IMG/VR virus record: IMGVR_UViG_3300042453_002802
Coordinates: 1-26,100 of that record
Length of the DNA stretch: 26,100 nt
Source: a virus
Strand: one strand, 5' to 3'
Made by a program: the position numbers and the translations under genes. The notes beneath the pieces were generated by a model. It was not told where the DNA came from. It was given only the letters and a program-made list of their open reading frames with translations, and ran no database searches. Below, piece after piece: positions 7,328-14,533 of the stretch (positions within the stretch are counted from its first letter, which is position 1; the number at the start of each line of letters is the position of its first letter).

Positions 7328-7907
7328 ATACGTTACTGAATTTGAGTCCCAGATTGCAGAGTTTTTTGGATCTCCATATGCAGTAGCTACCGATTCGTGT
7401 ACTCATGCTTTAGAACTTTGTCTTAGACATACTCAAGAAGATTACATTACTATTCCTACAAGGACTTACGTTTCAGTTCCAATGACTTGCATGAAACTTG
7501 GTCTAACTTGGGGTTGGACTGATGAAGAATGGAGTGATTATTATTACCTAGGATTTACAAATATTATTGATGCCGCTGTTCTTTGGGGAGAGAACACATA
7601 TATTCCTGGGACATTTATGTGTTTGAGTTTTCAGTTTAAAAAACATTTAAATCTTGGACGAGGTGGTGCGATCTTATTGCAAAATAAGAGTGATTATGAT
7701 ACACTTAAAAAAATGTCTTATGATGGTCGTGATCTCAGTCGTCCATGGGCTGAACAGGACATAGATACAATGGGTTATCATTATTACATGACTCCCGAGG
7801 TGGCCAAAATCGGAATTGAATTACTAAATGAGCGGAAAAAAATTCCCGGTAAAAAATGGAGCCACAGGGATTACCCAGATTTAAGTCAAATGTCAGTGTT
7901 TAAATGA
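7320..7907 (+). CDS. Compact DegT/DnrJ/EryC1/StrS-type PLP aminotransferase
   Basis: Read from ATG 7320 (TTG 7314 is also in frame), the protein is 195 aa, about half the usual 360-400. It keeps the core of the fold: a phosphate-binding TDSCTHALELC, D84 in NIIDAA (the Asp that contacts the PLP ring nitrogen), K108 in SFQFKKHLNLGRGGA as the Schiff-base lysine, and MTPEVAKIGIELL matching the family's NYRMxxxxAAxG block. The segment between the cofactor loop and D84 is shortened, and the C-terminal domain is missing. The frame is intact and tightly coupled to its neighbours, which argues against a decaying pseudogene. It would aminate a keto-sugar, perhaps the product of the gene at 139. Confidence 0.75.
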   Translation: MFEYVTEFESQIAEFFGSPYAVATDSCTHALELCLRHTQEDYITIPTRTYVSVPMTCMKLGLTWGWTDEEWSDYYYLGFTNIIDAAVLWGENTYIPGTFMCLSFQFKKHLNLGRGGAILLQNKSDYDTLKKMSYDGRDLSRPWAEQDIDTMGYHYYMTPEVAKIGIELLNERKKIPGKKWSHRDYPDLSQMSVFK

Positions 7908-8404
7908 TTAGTCATATAGAACCAAACTGGGAAGTTAAAGATTTTCATAATCTCAATTATATTCTATGTACTCATAAAGATGAGGATTTAGTAGATCAGT
8001 ACCTTACTTCTGGACATAGCAAAGAAAAACTGTCTATGTATAAGTATCATTTACCAAATCCTATGCCCAAATGTGTTGACGATTATATTATTCCTCAGTT
8101 TAATTTCTTAGGTAAAGTAGCTCCCGCAGTTAATTACTTTAAACCTGGACAATATTTACCACTTCATACGGATCTTTACGGAAAGTATGTAGAAATAAAT
8201 GATGTTGATTCTGAAAAAGTAATAAGGTGTATGGTAATGTTGGAGGATAGTTCTCCAGGACAAATTTTACAAGTTAAAGATATTGCATATTGTAAATGGA
8301 AAGCTGGCGATTGTTTTTACTGGAAGTATGATGAAATACATGCATTTTATAACTTTAGTATGAAAGATAGATATGCGATTCAAATTACAGGAGTAGTTAT
8401 ATAA
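7904..8404 (+). CDS. 2OG-Fe(II)-type oxygenase, small single domain
   Basis: This 166-aa protein carries PGQYLPLHTD with H88-x-D90, a WKAGDCFYW strand, distal H146 in DEIHAFYN and R156 in KDRYAIQ. This matches the HxD...H...R layout of 2-oxoglutarate/Fe(II) oxygenases and resembles the aspartyl/asparaginyl beta-hydroxylase side of the superfamily. It starts at an ATGA overlap with the aminotransferase and ends in a TAATG overlap with the amidinotransferase, so it is part of the same chain. The substrate could be a sugar, an amino acid or a protein side chain; sequence does not decide. Confidence 0.72.
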   Translation: MISHIEPNWEVKDFHNLNYILCTHKDEDLVDQYLTSGHSKEKLSMYKYHLPNPMPKCVDDYIIPQFNFLGKVAPAVNYFKPGQYLPLHTDLYGKYVEINDVDSEKVIRCMVMLEDSSPGQILQVKDIAYCKWKAGDCFYWKYDEIHAFYNFSMKDRYAIQITGVVI

Positions 8405-9366
8405 TGAAAAGTCAAAATGAGTGGAGTAAACTAAAAAAGGTGATTGTTGGAGTTGCGGATCATGCAACAGTTCCTGAAGTGGATTTGAGTGTCCGTACAA
8501 TCAACTATGCAGACAGAAAAGATGTCTCAGATGTTCCAGTTGGGCCATATCCTCAACAAGTCATAGATGAAGCCAACGAGGATCTAACAGTTTTTGTCAG
8601 TTTTTTGATGGGTGAAGGTGTAGAAGTTGTAAGACCAAAAAGAACCCCTACAGAGTATTATAATTTTTGCCCAAGAGATGTAATTTTTACTCATAAAGAT
8701 CTGACTGTTGCAACTCCTATGCCACTAGAGTGCAGGAAAGACGCTTGGAAATCTATAATTGATCGTTTAGGTACAACCATCATTGTTCCATGTAAACACC
8801 AAGAAGAACTTTATAATGTGAATTGCGTAGGAGATAAGGATACTCTTGCACTCACTGAAGTAACTCCTGCATTTGATGCAGCAAATGTCATTCGTGCAAA
8901 TGATGATATTTTGTATCTTGTTTCTAATAGTGGAAACATTGCAGGAGCTAATTTACTACAAGAAATGCTTCGTGATCGCGCAAAAGTTCATCTTCTTCAA
9001 GGTGTCTATAGTTACATGCATATAGATACTACGATTGCATTTCTCCGCGAAGGTTTGATGTTGTTGAATCCAGAAAGAATTAAATCCGTGGATGTTCTTC
9101 CCGAACCTTTTAGAAACTGGGATGTTGTATGGTGCCCTGAACCAGTAGATATTGGATATTATCCTGGTTATAATCATGCTTCAGAATGGGTTAATATGAA
9201 CCTTTTCAGTGTAAATCCAAATCTAGTTGCACTAGAAGAACATCAGGAACCAACGAGAAAAGAATTGGAGAAACACGGTATAGAGTGTGCAATGCTTCCC
9301 ATGAGACATTCAAGAACTTTAAGTGGTTGTTTTCACTGTGTTACATTGGATCTTGAAAGAGAATAA
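8404..9366 (+). CDS. Amidinotransferase (glycine amidinotransferase/StrB-like)
   Basis: This 320-aa member of the guanidino-group-modifying superfamily keeps the whole catalytic set: D158 in PAFDAANVIRA, H206 in YMHIDTT and C312 in GCFHCVTLD, matching Asp, His and Cys of human AGAT and StrB1. These enzymes move the amidino group of arginine to an amine through a Cys-amidino intermediate, giving a guanidino compound plus ornithine. Acceptors in the family include glycine and inosamine-phosphate. Here the neighbouring aminotransferase suggests an amino sugar as acceptor, but glycine or another amine is possible. It is somewhat shorter than AGAT at the N-terminus. Single-base overlaps join it to both neighbours. 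Confidence 0.87.
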   Translation: MKSQNEWSKLKKVIVGVADHATVPEVDLSVRTINYADRKDVSDVPVGPYPQQVIDEANEDLTVFVSFLMGEGVEVVRPKRTPTEYYNFCPRDVIFTHKDLTVATPMPLECRKDAWKSIIDRLGTTIIVPCKHQEELYNVNCVGDKDTLALTEVTPAFDAANVIRANDDILYLVSNSGNIAGANLLQEMLRDRAKVHLLQGVYSYMHIDTTIAFLREGLMLLNPERIKSVDVLPEPFRNWDVVWCPEPVDIGYYPGYNHASEWVNMNLFSVNPNLVALEEHQEPTRKELEKHGIECAMLPMRHSRTLSGCFHCVTLDLERE

Positions 9367-10226
9367 TGGACTTAGAAAATAAACTCAAAGGTCTTCCTCT
9401 GATATATTATATCAATCTAGAACATAGGACTGATAGAAGAGAATCGATGGAATCCCAATTTAATTATTGGGGTATAACAAATTACCATAGAGTTAATGCT
9501 TCTAAGTATCATGTATCCAAATATGATGAATGGAAAGATGTTGTTGTAGAGAAAGAAATTTTAGAATCTTTATCTGTAATGTCAGTTGCATTGAATAATA
9601 TAGAAACGATCATAAATTGGTATGATACTTACCCATCAGAAACATGTCTCATGATGGAAGATGATTTATCATTAGCTAATATAAAGTATTGGAATTTTGA
9701 TTGGAATTACTTTGAGAACAACTTACCAGAAAATTGGGAGTGTATTCAACTTTACTTTTGTAGTGCATATTCTTCTGATGGATTATCTATCCCAATGTTT
9801 TTACATAAAAGAAGAACTTTATCTGGATCTGGAGCAGCATATCTAATTAATCGTTCATATGCAAAAAAAGTTAAAGATTTATTATATCGTGATGGTAAGT
9901 ACCGACTAACTTTCCGAGATAATTCATTTCATAATAGATACAGTAAACTGGAAATAGCCCACGACGCTAATTTATTTGATATTGGAGTATCTTATTCAGT
10001 TCCTCTTTTTAATTTGAATACGAGTTTAAGTGGTGATAATAATATCAATAATAATAAGATGTATCCTATAGATATAATTAGTAGTAAATTGATTCATAAT
10101 TGGTGGAAAAATCATCATCATAAATTTCCACTAGAAGATTTCTTTACTTATGGTAAACCAAATGACCATAAGATGACAATAAAAGTAAAAATGGATGATA
10201 TAAACAAGTTTTTAGAAAAATGTTAA
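9366..10226 (+). CDS. GT25-like glycosyltransferase, paralogue 4
   Basis: This 286-aa fourth copy is separated from the other three by the aminotransferase, oxygenase and amidinotransferase genes. It begins KLKGLPLIYYINLEHRTDRRESMESQF, the most canonical GT25 N-terminus of the set, followed by MMEDDLSL and LPENWECIQLYF. It ends LEDFFTYGKPNDHKMT. The amino-terminal and central parts pair with copy 2, and the C-terminal end with copy 3, where the DNA is also locally identical. The stop overlaps the carbamoyltransferase by 7 bases. Acceptor unknown. Confidence 0.8.
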   Translation: MDLENKLKGLPLIYYINLEHRTDRRESMESQFNYWGITNYHRVNASKYHVSKYDEWKDVVVEKEILESLSVMSVALNNIETIINWYDTYPSETCLMMEDDLSLANIKYWNFDWNYFENNLPENWECIQLYFCSAYSSDGLSIPMFLHKRRTLSGSGAAYLINRSYAKKVKDLLYRDGKYRLTFRDNSFHNRYSKLEIAHDANLFDIGVSYSVPLFNLNTSLSGDNNINNNKMYPIDIISSKLIHNWWKNHHHKFPLEDFFTYGKPNDHKMTIKVKMDDINKFLEKC

Positions 10227-11749
10227 TATTAAGTGTCCATTTGGGTCATAATTCTTCAATATGTCTTTTTAGTAATGGTAGTGTAGAAAAATATTTTTTA
10301 ATAGAAAGATTTACTAGAAAGAAGTATGATTACAATAAAAGAGTAATACTGCAATTAGTAAACACTATTTGTAGTAAATTAAATCAAAAACTGGATGTAC
10401 TTTGTATATCCAATTTCAAACCACCTCAGGGAGATAAGTTTATATCAATAATTTTTGAAGAGTGTAAAAAATATAATTCAAATGTAAAATTAATCCTACA
10501 ACAGGATCACCATTTTAACCACGCTTCTATTGCTTTTTACAATAGTAAATTTGACAAAAGTTTGGTAGTTGTAGCTGATGGATCTGGATCAGAAGTAAGA
10601 GATAATTTAGTAGAAGTAGAGAGTATTTTTGTTTTTAACCGTGAAAAAAATGATTTAATTTATAAGAATGTTGTAGAATCATTTTCATCATTTGATTTTC
10701 CTTGGGGTAAAGTTGGAGTCGGAGGATTGTATGATATTGCTGCAGTATTAATCGGAAATACTCCAGACGATTGTGGAAAGGCAATGGGTCTTTCTTCTTA
10801 TGGATCTTCAAATAAATTGTTTGAGAATTTATTGTTACAACAAAATCCAGATATAAAACCAATCAAAAAAGTAGAAAAAAATAATTATCAATTACATGCC
10901 GACTTTTGTTATGAAGTTCAACAACAAACTCAGAAAGTAATTGGAGATCTAATACAGAATTTCGTAGAAAAAACAGGAATTAAAAAAGTTTGTATTTCTG
11001 GTGGTTATGGTATGAATATTGTTTCAAACCATTATTACTTGCAAAGGTTTCCTGATATAGAGTTTTATTTTGAACCAATATGTAATGATAATGGAGTAAG
11101 TATTGGTTCCGCAATGAATTCTTATGTTGAATTGACTGGAAAAATTCCAAACCCAATTGAAACAACTTGCATCCACGGTTCTCATTACGATATATCTACC
11201 TACAAAGGTACAGTAGTTTCAATCAAAGATGTTGCATATTTTTTAAATCAAAATAAATCTGTTGCTGTTTACACTGGCTTTGCAGAAGCTGGTCAAAGAG
11301 CCCTAGGAAATAGATCAATACTTTTTAATGCATTAAATCCAAATGCAAAAGATATTATCAATCGAATTAAAAAAAGAGAATGGTACAGACCTTTCGCTTG
11401 TGTAGTACTGGAAGAAGATGCTCATATTTACTTTAATATGAGTAGAATTAAATCGAGTCCATTTATGACTATATGTTTCCCAGTCAGAGAAAAATATGTT
11501 AAAATAATACCTGGAGTAACTCACGTAGATAATACCTGTAGAATCCAAACAGTTTCTAAGTCAGATGGGTACTTATATAAACTTTTACAAGAATTTAAAC
11601 AATTATCTGGACACGGAATTCTTTTGAATACCAGTTTTAATTTAGCTGGACAACCTTTAGTAGAAACTCCAATGGATGCATTTGACACTCTAAATAATTC
11701 GTCTTTAGATTATCTTTGGTTTGAAGAAACACAACAATTATTCCAATAA
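10220..11749 (+). CDS. Carbamoyltransferase (NodU/TobZ/HypF-related)
   Basis: This 509-aa protein has both domains of the family. The N-terminal Kae1-like part shows LSVHLGHNSS, DHHFNHASIAF (H97, H98, H101), a VVADGSGSE phosphate loop, AMGLSSYG and SGGYGMN. The C-terminal YrdC-like part shows GFAEAGQRALGNRSIL, REWYRPFACVV and GILLNTSFNLAGQPLVETP. These enzymes use carbamoyl phosphate and ATP to place a carbamoyl group on a hydroxyl of a sugar or antibiotic (nodulation factor, tobramycin, novobiocin). It is a little shorter than TobZ (about 570 aa) but no key block is missing. It closes the coupled gene chain. Confidence 0.9.
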   Translation: MLILSVHLGHNSSICLFSNGSVEKYFLIERFTRKKYDYNKRVILQLVNTICSKLNQKLDVLCISNFKPPQGDKFISIIFEECKKYNSNVKLILQQDHHFNHASIAFYNSKFDKSLVVVADGSGSEVRDNLVEVESIFVFNREKNDLIYKNVVESFSSFDFPWGKVGVGGLYDIAAVLIGNTPDDCGKAMGLSSYGSSNKLFENLLLQQNPDIKPIKKVEKNNYQLHADFCYEVQQQTQKVIGDLIQNFVEKTGIKKVCISGGYGMNIVSNHYYLQRFPDIEFYFEPICNDNGVSIGSAMNSYVELTGKIPNPIETTCIHGSHYDISTYKGTVVSIKDVAYFLNQNKSVAVYTGFAEAGQRALGNRSILFNALNPNAKDIINRIKKREWYRPFACVVLEEDAHIYFNMSRIKSSPFMTICFPVREKYVKIIPGVTHVDNTCRIQTVSKSDGYLYKLLQEFKQLSGHGILLNTSFNLAGQPLVETPMDAFDTLNNSSLDYLWFEETQQLFQ

Positions 11750-11754
11750 GTAAT

Positions 11755-11928
11755 ATGAGTAACAAACAATTACATGAATCTGGTCTAAACATTATCCAAA
11801 ACCCTGATGGATCTTTTGCATTTGAATGGGATCCAAAGGATGAGAGATGGTCGTGGATGAATGACTTGACAGACGAAGAAATCAAAGTTAAAATAGAACA
11901 AATACTCCATGAAGATTATGGCCTATAA
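11755..11928 (+). CDS. Small acidic protein of unknown function
   Basis: This 57-aa ORF starts at ATG 11755, six bases after the carbamoyltransferase stop, and ends at TAA 11926-11928. It contains NPDGSFAFEWDPKDERWSWMND, followed by a short helix (LTDEEIKVKIEQILHEDYG). The tryptophan-rich centre with Asp/Glu suggests a compact fold. No family assigned. Its 3' end carries a good sigma70-like promoter (11866-11894), so it marks the edge between the late cluster and the early accessory region. Confidence 0.6.
   Translation: MSNKQLHESGLNIIQNPDGSFAFEWDPKDERWSWMNDLTDEEIKVKIEQILHEDYGL
11866..11894 (+). promoter_or_regulatory. Sigma70-like promoter inside the end of a small ORF
   Basis: TTGACA (11866-11871), a 17-base spacer and TAAAAT (11889-11894) form a near-consensus promoter. 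Transcription would begin near 11901, just ahead of the gene starting at 11909-11945. It lies where the late biosynthetic cluster stops and the short accessory ORFs begin. Confidence 0.5.
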
Positions 11929-12547
11929 TAAGGTGTGGGAAGTGATGAATGACCTTGAGATGGTAACATCCAAGATTTGTTCTGCTCGTGAGATTATTGA
12001 TTCTGTTGCAGATGCGATTCAGAAAAGTGAGTATAATAAAGCAGAAACTCTTGCAATGGCTGCATATGAGTTTCTTGGATATTACTTAGAAGAATTTGAT
12101 GACAAGTTTAAAAAAGCTTGGAATGAAACTGTAGTCAAACAAAAAGAAGAAGACCCTTGTATGCCTCCTTGGGGTCATAGTGATCTTGAGTATCTTTCTA
12201 AGTATAAAAAACCCTTGAGTTGTGATAAAGATGATCCTTCTCCTGAGTGTCAAGGTGCTTGGAACAGTTTTTGGGAAGAATCCAATAATTCTCATTCAAA
12301 ACACTATTATGAGTATGATCGTAATGATCCCAACAGGGAAAATCCATTCAAAAAAGATAAGGTAGTTAAGTGGCAACTTCCAATCGAAATTGATGGTGCA
12401 AGCGGTGAATACTATGTAATGTTCCCAGATGATCTTATGGAAGCTGCAAATATCCAAGAAGGGGATACTGTAGAGTGGGTAGATCAAGGCGATGGATCTT
12501 ATATTCTCAGAAAAGTAACAGAATCAATCGGAATGGATGAGTGTTGA
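11909..12547 (+). CDS. Unknown protein with C-terminal AbrB/SpoVT-like segment
   Basis: The frame is open from ATG 11909 (212 aa); ATG 11918 or 11945 are alternatives, and 11945 leaves room for a leader after the promoter at 11866. Residues 14-75 form helices (MVTSKICSAREIIDSV, YNKAETLAMAAYEFLGYYLEEFD). A hydrophilic, Cys- and Asp-rich centre follows. Residues 154-203 (KWQLPIE, FPDDLMEAANIQEGDTVEW, YILRKV) match the swapped-hairpin pattern of AbrB/MazE-type domains. That domain often binds DNA or is the antitoxin half of a pair, but no toxin-like ORF is evident next to it. The function is inferred only. Confidence 0.62.
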   Translation: MKIMAYNKVWEVMNDLEMVTSKICSAREIIDSVADAIQKSEYNKAETLAMAAYEFLGYYLEEFDDKFKKAWNETVVKQKEEDPCMPPWGHSDLEYLSKYKKPLSCDKDDPSPECQGAWNSFWEESNNSHSKHYYEYDRNDPNRENPFKKDKVVKWQLPIEIDGASGEYYVMFPDDLMEAANIQEGDTVEWVDQGDGSYILRKVTESIGMDEC

Positions 12548-12741
12548 TGATTGATCTCCTATTCTGTGGATTTAATCTTACATGTCAGTTTAATTCAATA
12601 ACTCATCAACTTAACAGACCCAAGTATCCCCCAGATGTTGCACAACTCTGTCAATATTTTGAGGAACAAAAGTCAGAACTTCCAGAATATTGTAAATGGA
12701 AAGATAAACCAAAACCACCAAGACATAGGAGTGAATTTTAA
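12547..12741 (+). CDS. Small protein of unknown function
   Basis: This 64-aa ORF begins at ATG 12547, overlapping the upstream TGA by one base; GTG and TTG codons just upstream are also in frame. The start is hydrophobic (MIDLLFCGFNLTC) but too short and polar-broken to be a clear membrane helix. The rest is hydrophilic with a PKYPPDVAQLCQYFEEQ helix and a Lys/Pro/Arg-rich end. The stop overlaps the next ATG by one base. No family recognised. Confidence 0.5.
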   Translation: MIDLLFCGFNLTCQFNSITHQLNRPKYPPDVAQLCQYFEEQKSELPEYCKWKDKPKPPRHRSEF

Positions 12742-12974
12742 TGGCACTATCAGAATCAGTAGAAAATAGTTTGCGAGAAGCAGAACAATCTTTGCGTAAC
12801 GCATTGGCTTATGCTGCCCGTCAAGAAAAACCCTTTGTCGGCAAACATATTGCAGAAATGATTATGGAAATTGACAATCTCATTGCTGCAGATCAACTTA
12901 TTGATAAACTTGAGGAAAGAATGAAAGGTGATGAAGATGGTAAAAGAGGTCGTTGGGGACCGTTCGGTTCTTGA
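12741..12974 (+). CDS. Small helical protein of unknown function
   Basis: The 77-aa product begins MALSESVENSLREAEQSLRN and is helical almost throughout, with a hydrophobic repeat suited to a helical bundle or dimer (NALAYAARQE, HIAEMIMEIDNLIAADQLIDKLEERM). The end is Gly/Arg-rich (GKRGRWGPFGS). The start overlaps the upstream TAA by one base (TAATG). I recognise it only as a typical cyanophage small ORF, with no functional assignment. Confidence 0.6.
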   Translation: MALSESVENSLREAEQSLRNALAYAARQEKPFVGKHIAEMIMEIDNLIAADQLIDKLEERMKGDEDGKRGRWGPFGS

Positions 12975-13003
12975 CTAGATAGTGAGAGCTCATAAAAAAT
13001 GCC

Positions 13004-13480
13004 ATGAATGAGTTACCAATAGAACCATACAAAACAATATTGGTTTTAAATTCTAGTTACGAACCAATAAATTTTACAAACTGGAAAAGAGCCATAGTTC
13101 TCCTTCTTAAAGAAAAAGCTCAAGTTCTTTCAAGTAGAGTTATTCGACTTTTAGATTATGTAAAATTACCTTTATCTAAGATTATGAATATTTCTCCTTC
13201 TCGTTCTATGATTTATAAGAGGGATAATCATACTTGCCAATATTGTGGTGCAAGATCTAAACTAACCATAGATCACGTTCTTCCTCGTTCAAGAGGTGGA
13301 GATGACTCATGGGAAAACCTTGTGGTTGCATGTAGTTCCTGTAATACCAAAAAAGGTAATATGCTTTTGGAACATACTAGTATGAAACTAATGAGAAAAC
13401 CACAAGCACCTGTTAATAAAATGATCTTTGATCTTGAAAGAACTAACGTTGAAGAATGGAGACAGTATCATTATGGATAA
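13004..13480 (+). CDS. HNH endonuclease
   Basis: This 158-aa protein has a ββα-metal nuclease in its second half: a YKRDNHTCQYCG start with C78 and C81, TIDHVLPRSRGG with D90-H91, NLVVACSSCN with N105, C110 and C113. The two CxxC pairs form the structural zinc site of this HNH subgroup, and H91/N105 are the active-site positions. The N-terminal half (VLNSSYEPINFTNWKRAIVLLLKEKA) is the usual partner of this free-standing cyanobacterial/cyanophage HNH type. It could act in DNA processing, host DNA attack or homing; no intron is visible near it. Its end overlaps the next gene by 8 bases. Confidence 0.88.
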   Translation: MNELPIEPYKTILVLNSSYEPINFTNWKRAIVLLLKEKAQVLSSRVIRLLDYVKLPLSKIMNISPSRSMIYKRDNHTCQYCGARSKLTIDHVLPRSRGGDDSWENLVVACSSCNTKKGNMLLEHTSMKLMRKPQAPVNKMIFDLERTNVEEWRQYHYG

Positions 13481-13871
13481 ACAACCAGTAGTAAATTCAG
13501 AAGAATTGCAAAAACCAAATGATCTCGGCAAAGCACTTCAAAAGTGGTGGGATTCTGATGCTTGTAAAGAACTTCAGAAGAAAAATGAAGAGGCAAAGCA
13601 ACGAGCAGTAGGAAAGTATTTTATGCTTTCTGAAGAAGACAAACTTGATATGGTTCAAGCAATCTGCCACATTATGTGTAAGGCAGAAAGTGAAGGAACC
13701 AGTCATCGTGGTCTTCAAGATGCACTAGGAATCTATCCTGCAGGTTTCTGGGTCGATCATCTAATGGATGTTCATAATGCTCTCTGGTCTTATTATCACG
13801 ATAAAAGACGAGAACAAGAATTGAAAGATGATCTCGAATCTCTAGATAAATTTCTGGAACATAAAGAATGA
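13473..13871 (+). CDS. Unknown helical protein
   Basis: I start this 132-aa protein at ATG 13473, inside the end of the HNH gene; an upstream ATG at 13428 would overlap more. It has a charged N-terminus (LGKALQKWWDSDACKELQKKNEEAKQRAVGKYF), a middle with Cys and His (AICHIMCKAESEGTSHRG), a GIYPAGFWVDHLMDVHNALWSYYHD helix and an acidic end. No known catalytic signature is visible. Its stop overlaps the next ATG by four bases (ATGA). Confidence 0.62.
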   Translation: MDKQPVVNSEELQKPNDLGKALQKWWDSDACKELQKKNEEAKQRAVGKYFMLSEEDKLDMVQAICHIMCKAESEGTSHRGLQDALGIYPAGFWVDHLMDVHNALWSYYHDKRREQELKDDLESLDKFLEHKE

Positions 13872-14533
13872 GTTGGTATCGTAGATTTAAAAATAGAAAA
13901 CATAGAGAGTACTACGAAATTTCTGGTAAACAAATTGAAGATATGGTCCAGGAGTATTTCTACGAGAATGAATTAAACTATTCTCGTAGATGGATGGACT
14001 ATAAGTTTGACAATACAGTTTTTCGAGTAATGCGTAGGACTTCCTATGAGTTTGCTCTAGATGAAATTCATACACTATTTGCAACTCTTTCTCCTTTACC
14101 AGAATATCATATTGATCTGAATTACATACGACAGGAACTAAAATGGTTTAGAGAACTTGTTCTGGATACTGATGTAATTTATACGATGGATTGGTTGTTG
14201 GATCCAACAACTAGACCAGTTTATTTTTTTATGAAATATTATCATATATTCATGAATCATGTTCAAACAAGTAACTTATTTCGTGAAGGTGAAATTGTTT
14301 CTTGTTTTCCATGTGATCCTGATTTTGTAGATGGATATTATAATAATGAAGATGTAAAAAAGGTTGTTGCAGGGTCTGAAAAACGTGGTAAAATATGGAC
14401 ATCTGTTGGTGGTATGTCCAGACACAGAATTTTTGGACATCAATGGGCTAGAGTAGTAAATCACCAATTTGAACCAATGATTCACCCCAGATTCAAATGT
14501 AGAACCAAGGAAAATGGAAGATACGACACCTAA
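13868..14533 (+). CDS. Unknown basic/aromatic protein
   Basis: This 221-aa protein begins MSWYRRFKNRKHREYYE and is rich in Arg, Tyr, Phe and Trp throughout. Distinct stretches are a region of aromatic helices (YTMDWLLDPTTRPVYFFMKY), a SCFPCDPDF turn with two cysteines and a basic end with His/Arg (SRHRIFGHQWARVVNHQ). I find no family signature, signal peptide or transmembrane helix. It is coupled by ATGA to the gene before it and overlaps the gene after it by 20 bases. Confidence 0.6.
   Translation: MSWYRRFKNRKHREYYEISGKQIEDMVQEYFYENELNYSRRWMDYKFDNTVFRVMRRTSYEFALDEIHTLFATLSPLPEYHIDLNYIRQELKWFRELVLDTDVIYTMDWLLDPTTRPVYFFMKYYHIFMNHVQTSNLFREGEIVSCFPCDPDFVDGYYNNEDVKKVVAGSEKRGKIWTSVGGMSRHRIFGHQWARVVNHQFEPMIHPRFKCRTKENGRYDT

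Noticed and set aside
7320-7907. Calling the short aminotransferase a pseudogene
   Set aside because: The frame is intact, key residues are kept, and both ends are coupled to neighbours by overlaps; truncation alone is not decay.
12971-13000. TTGACT with an A-rich -10 before the HNH gene
   Set aside because: No acceptable -10 at 16-18 bases, and the start would fall at or after the HNH ATG at 13004.
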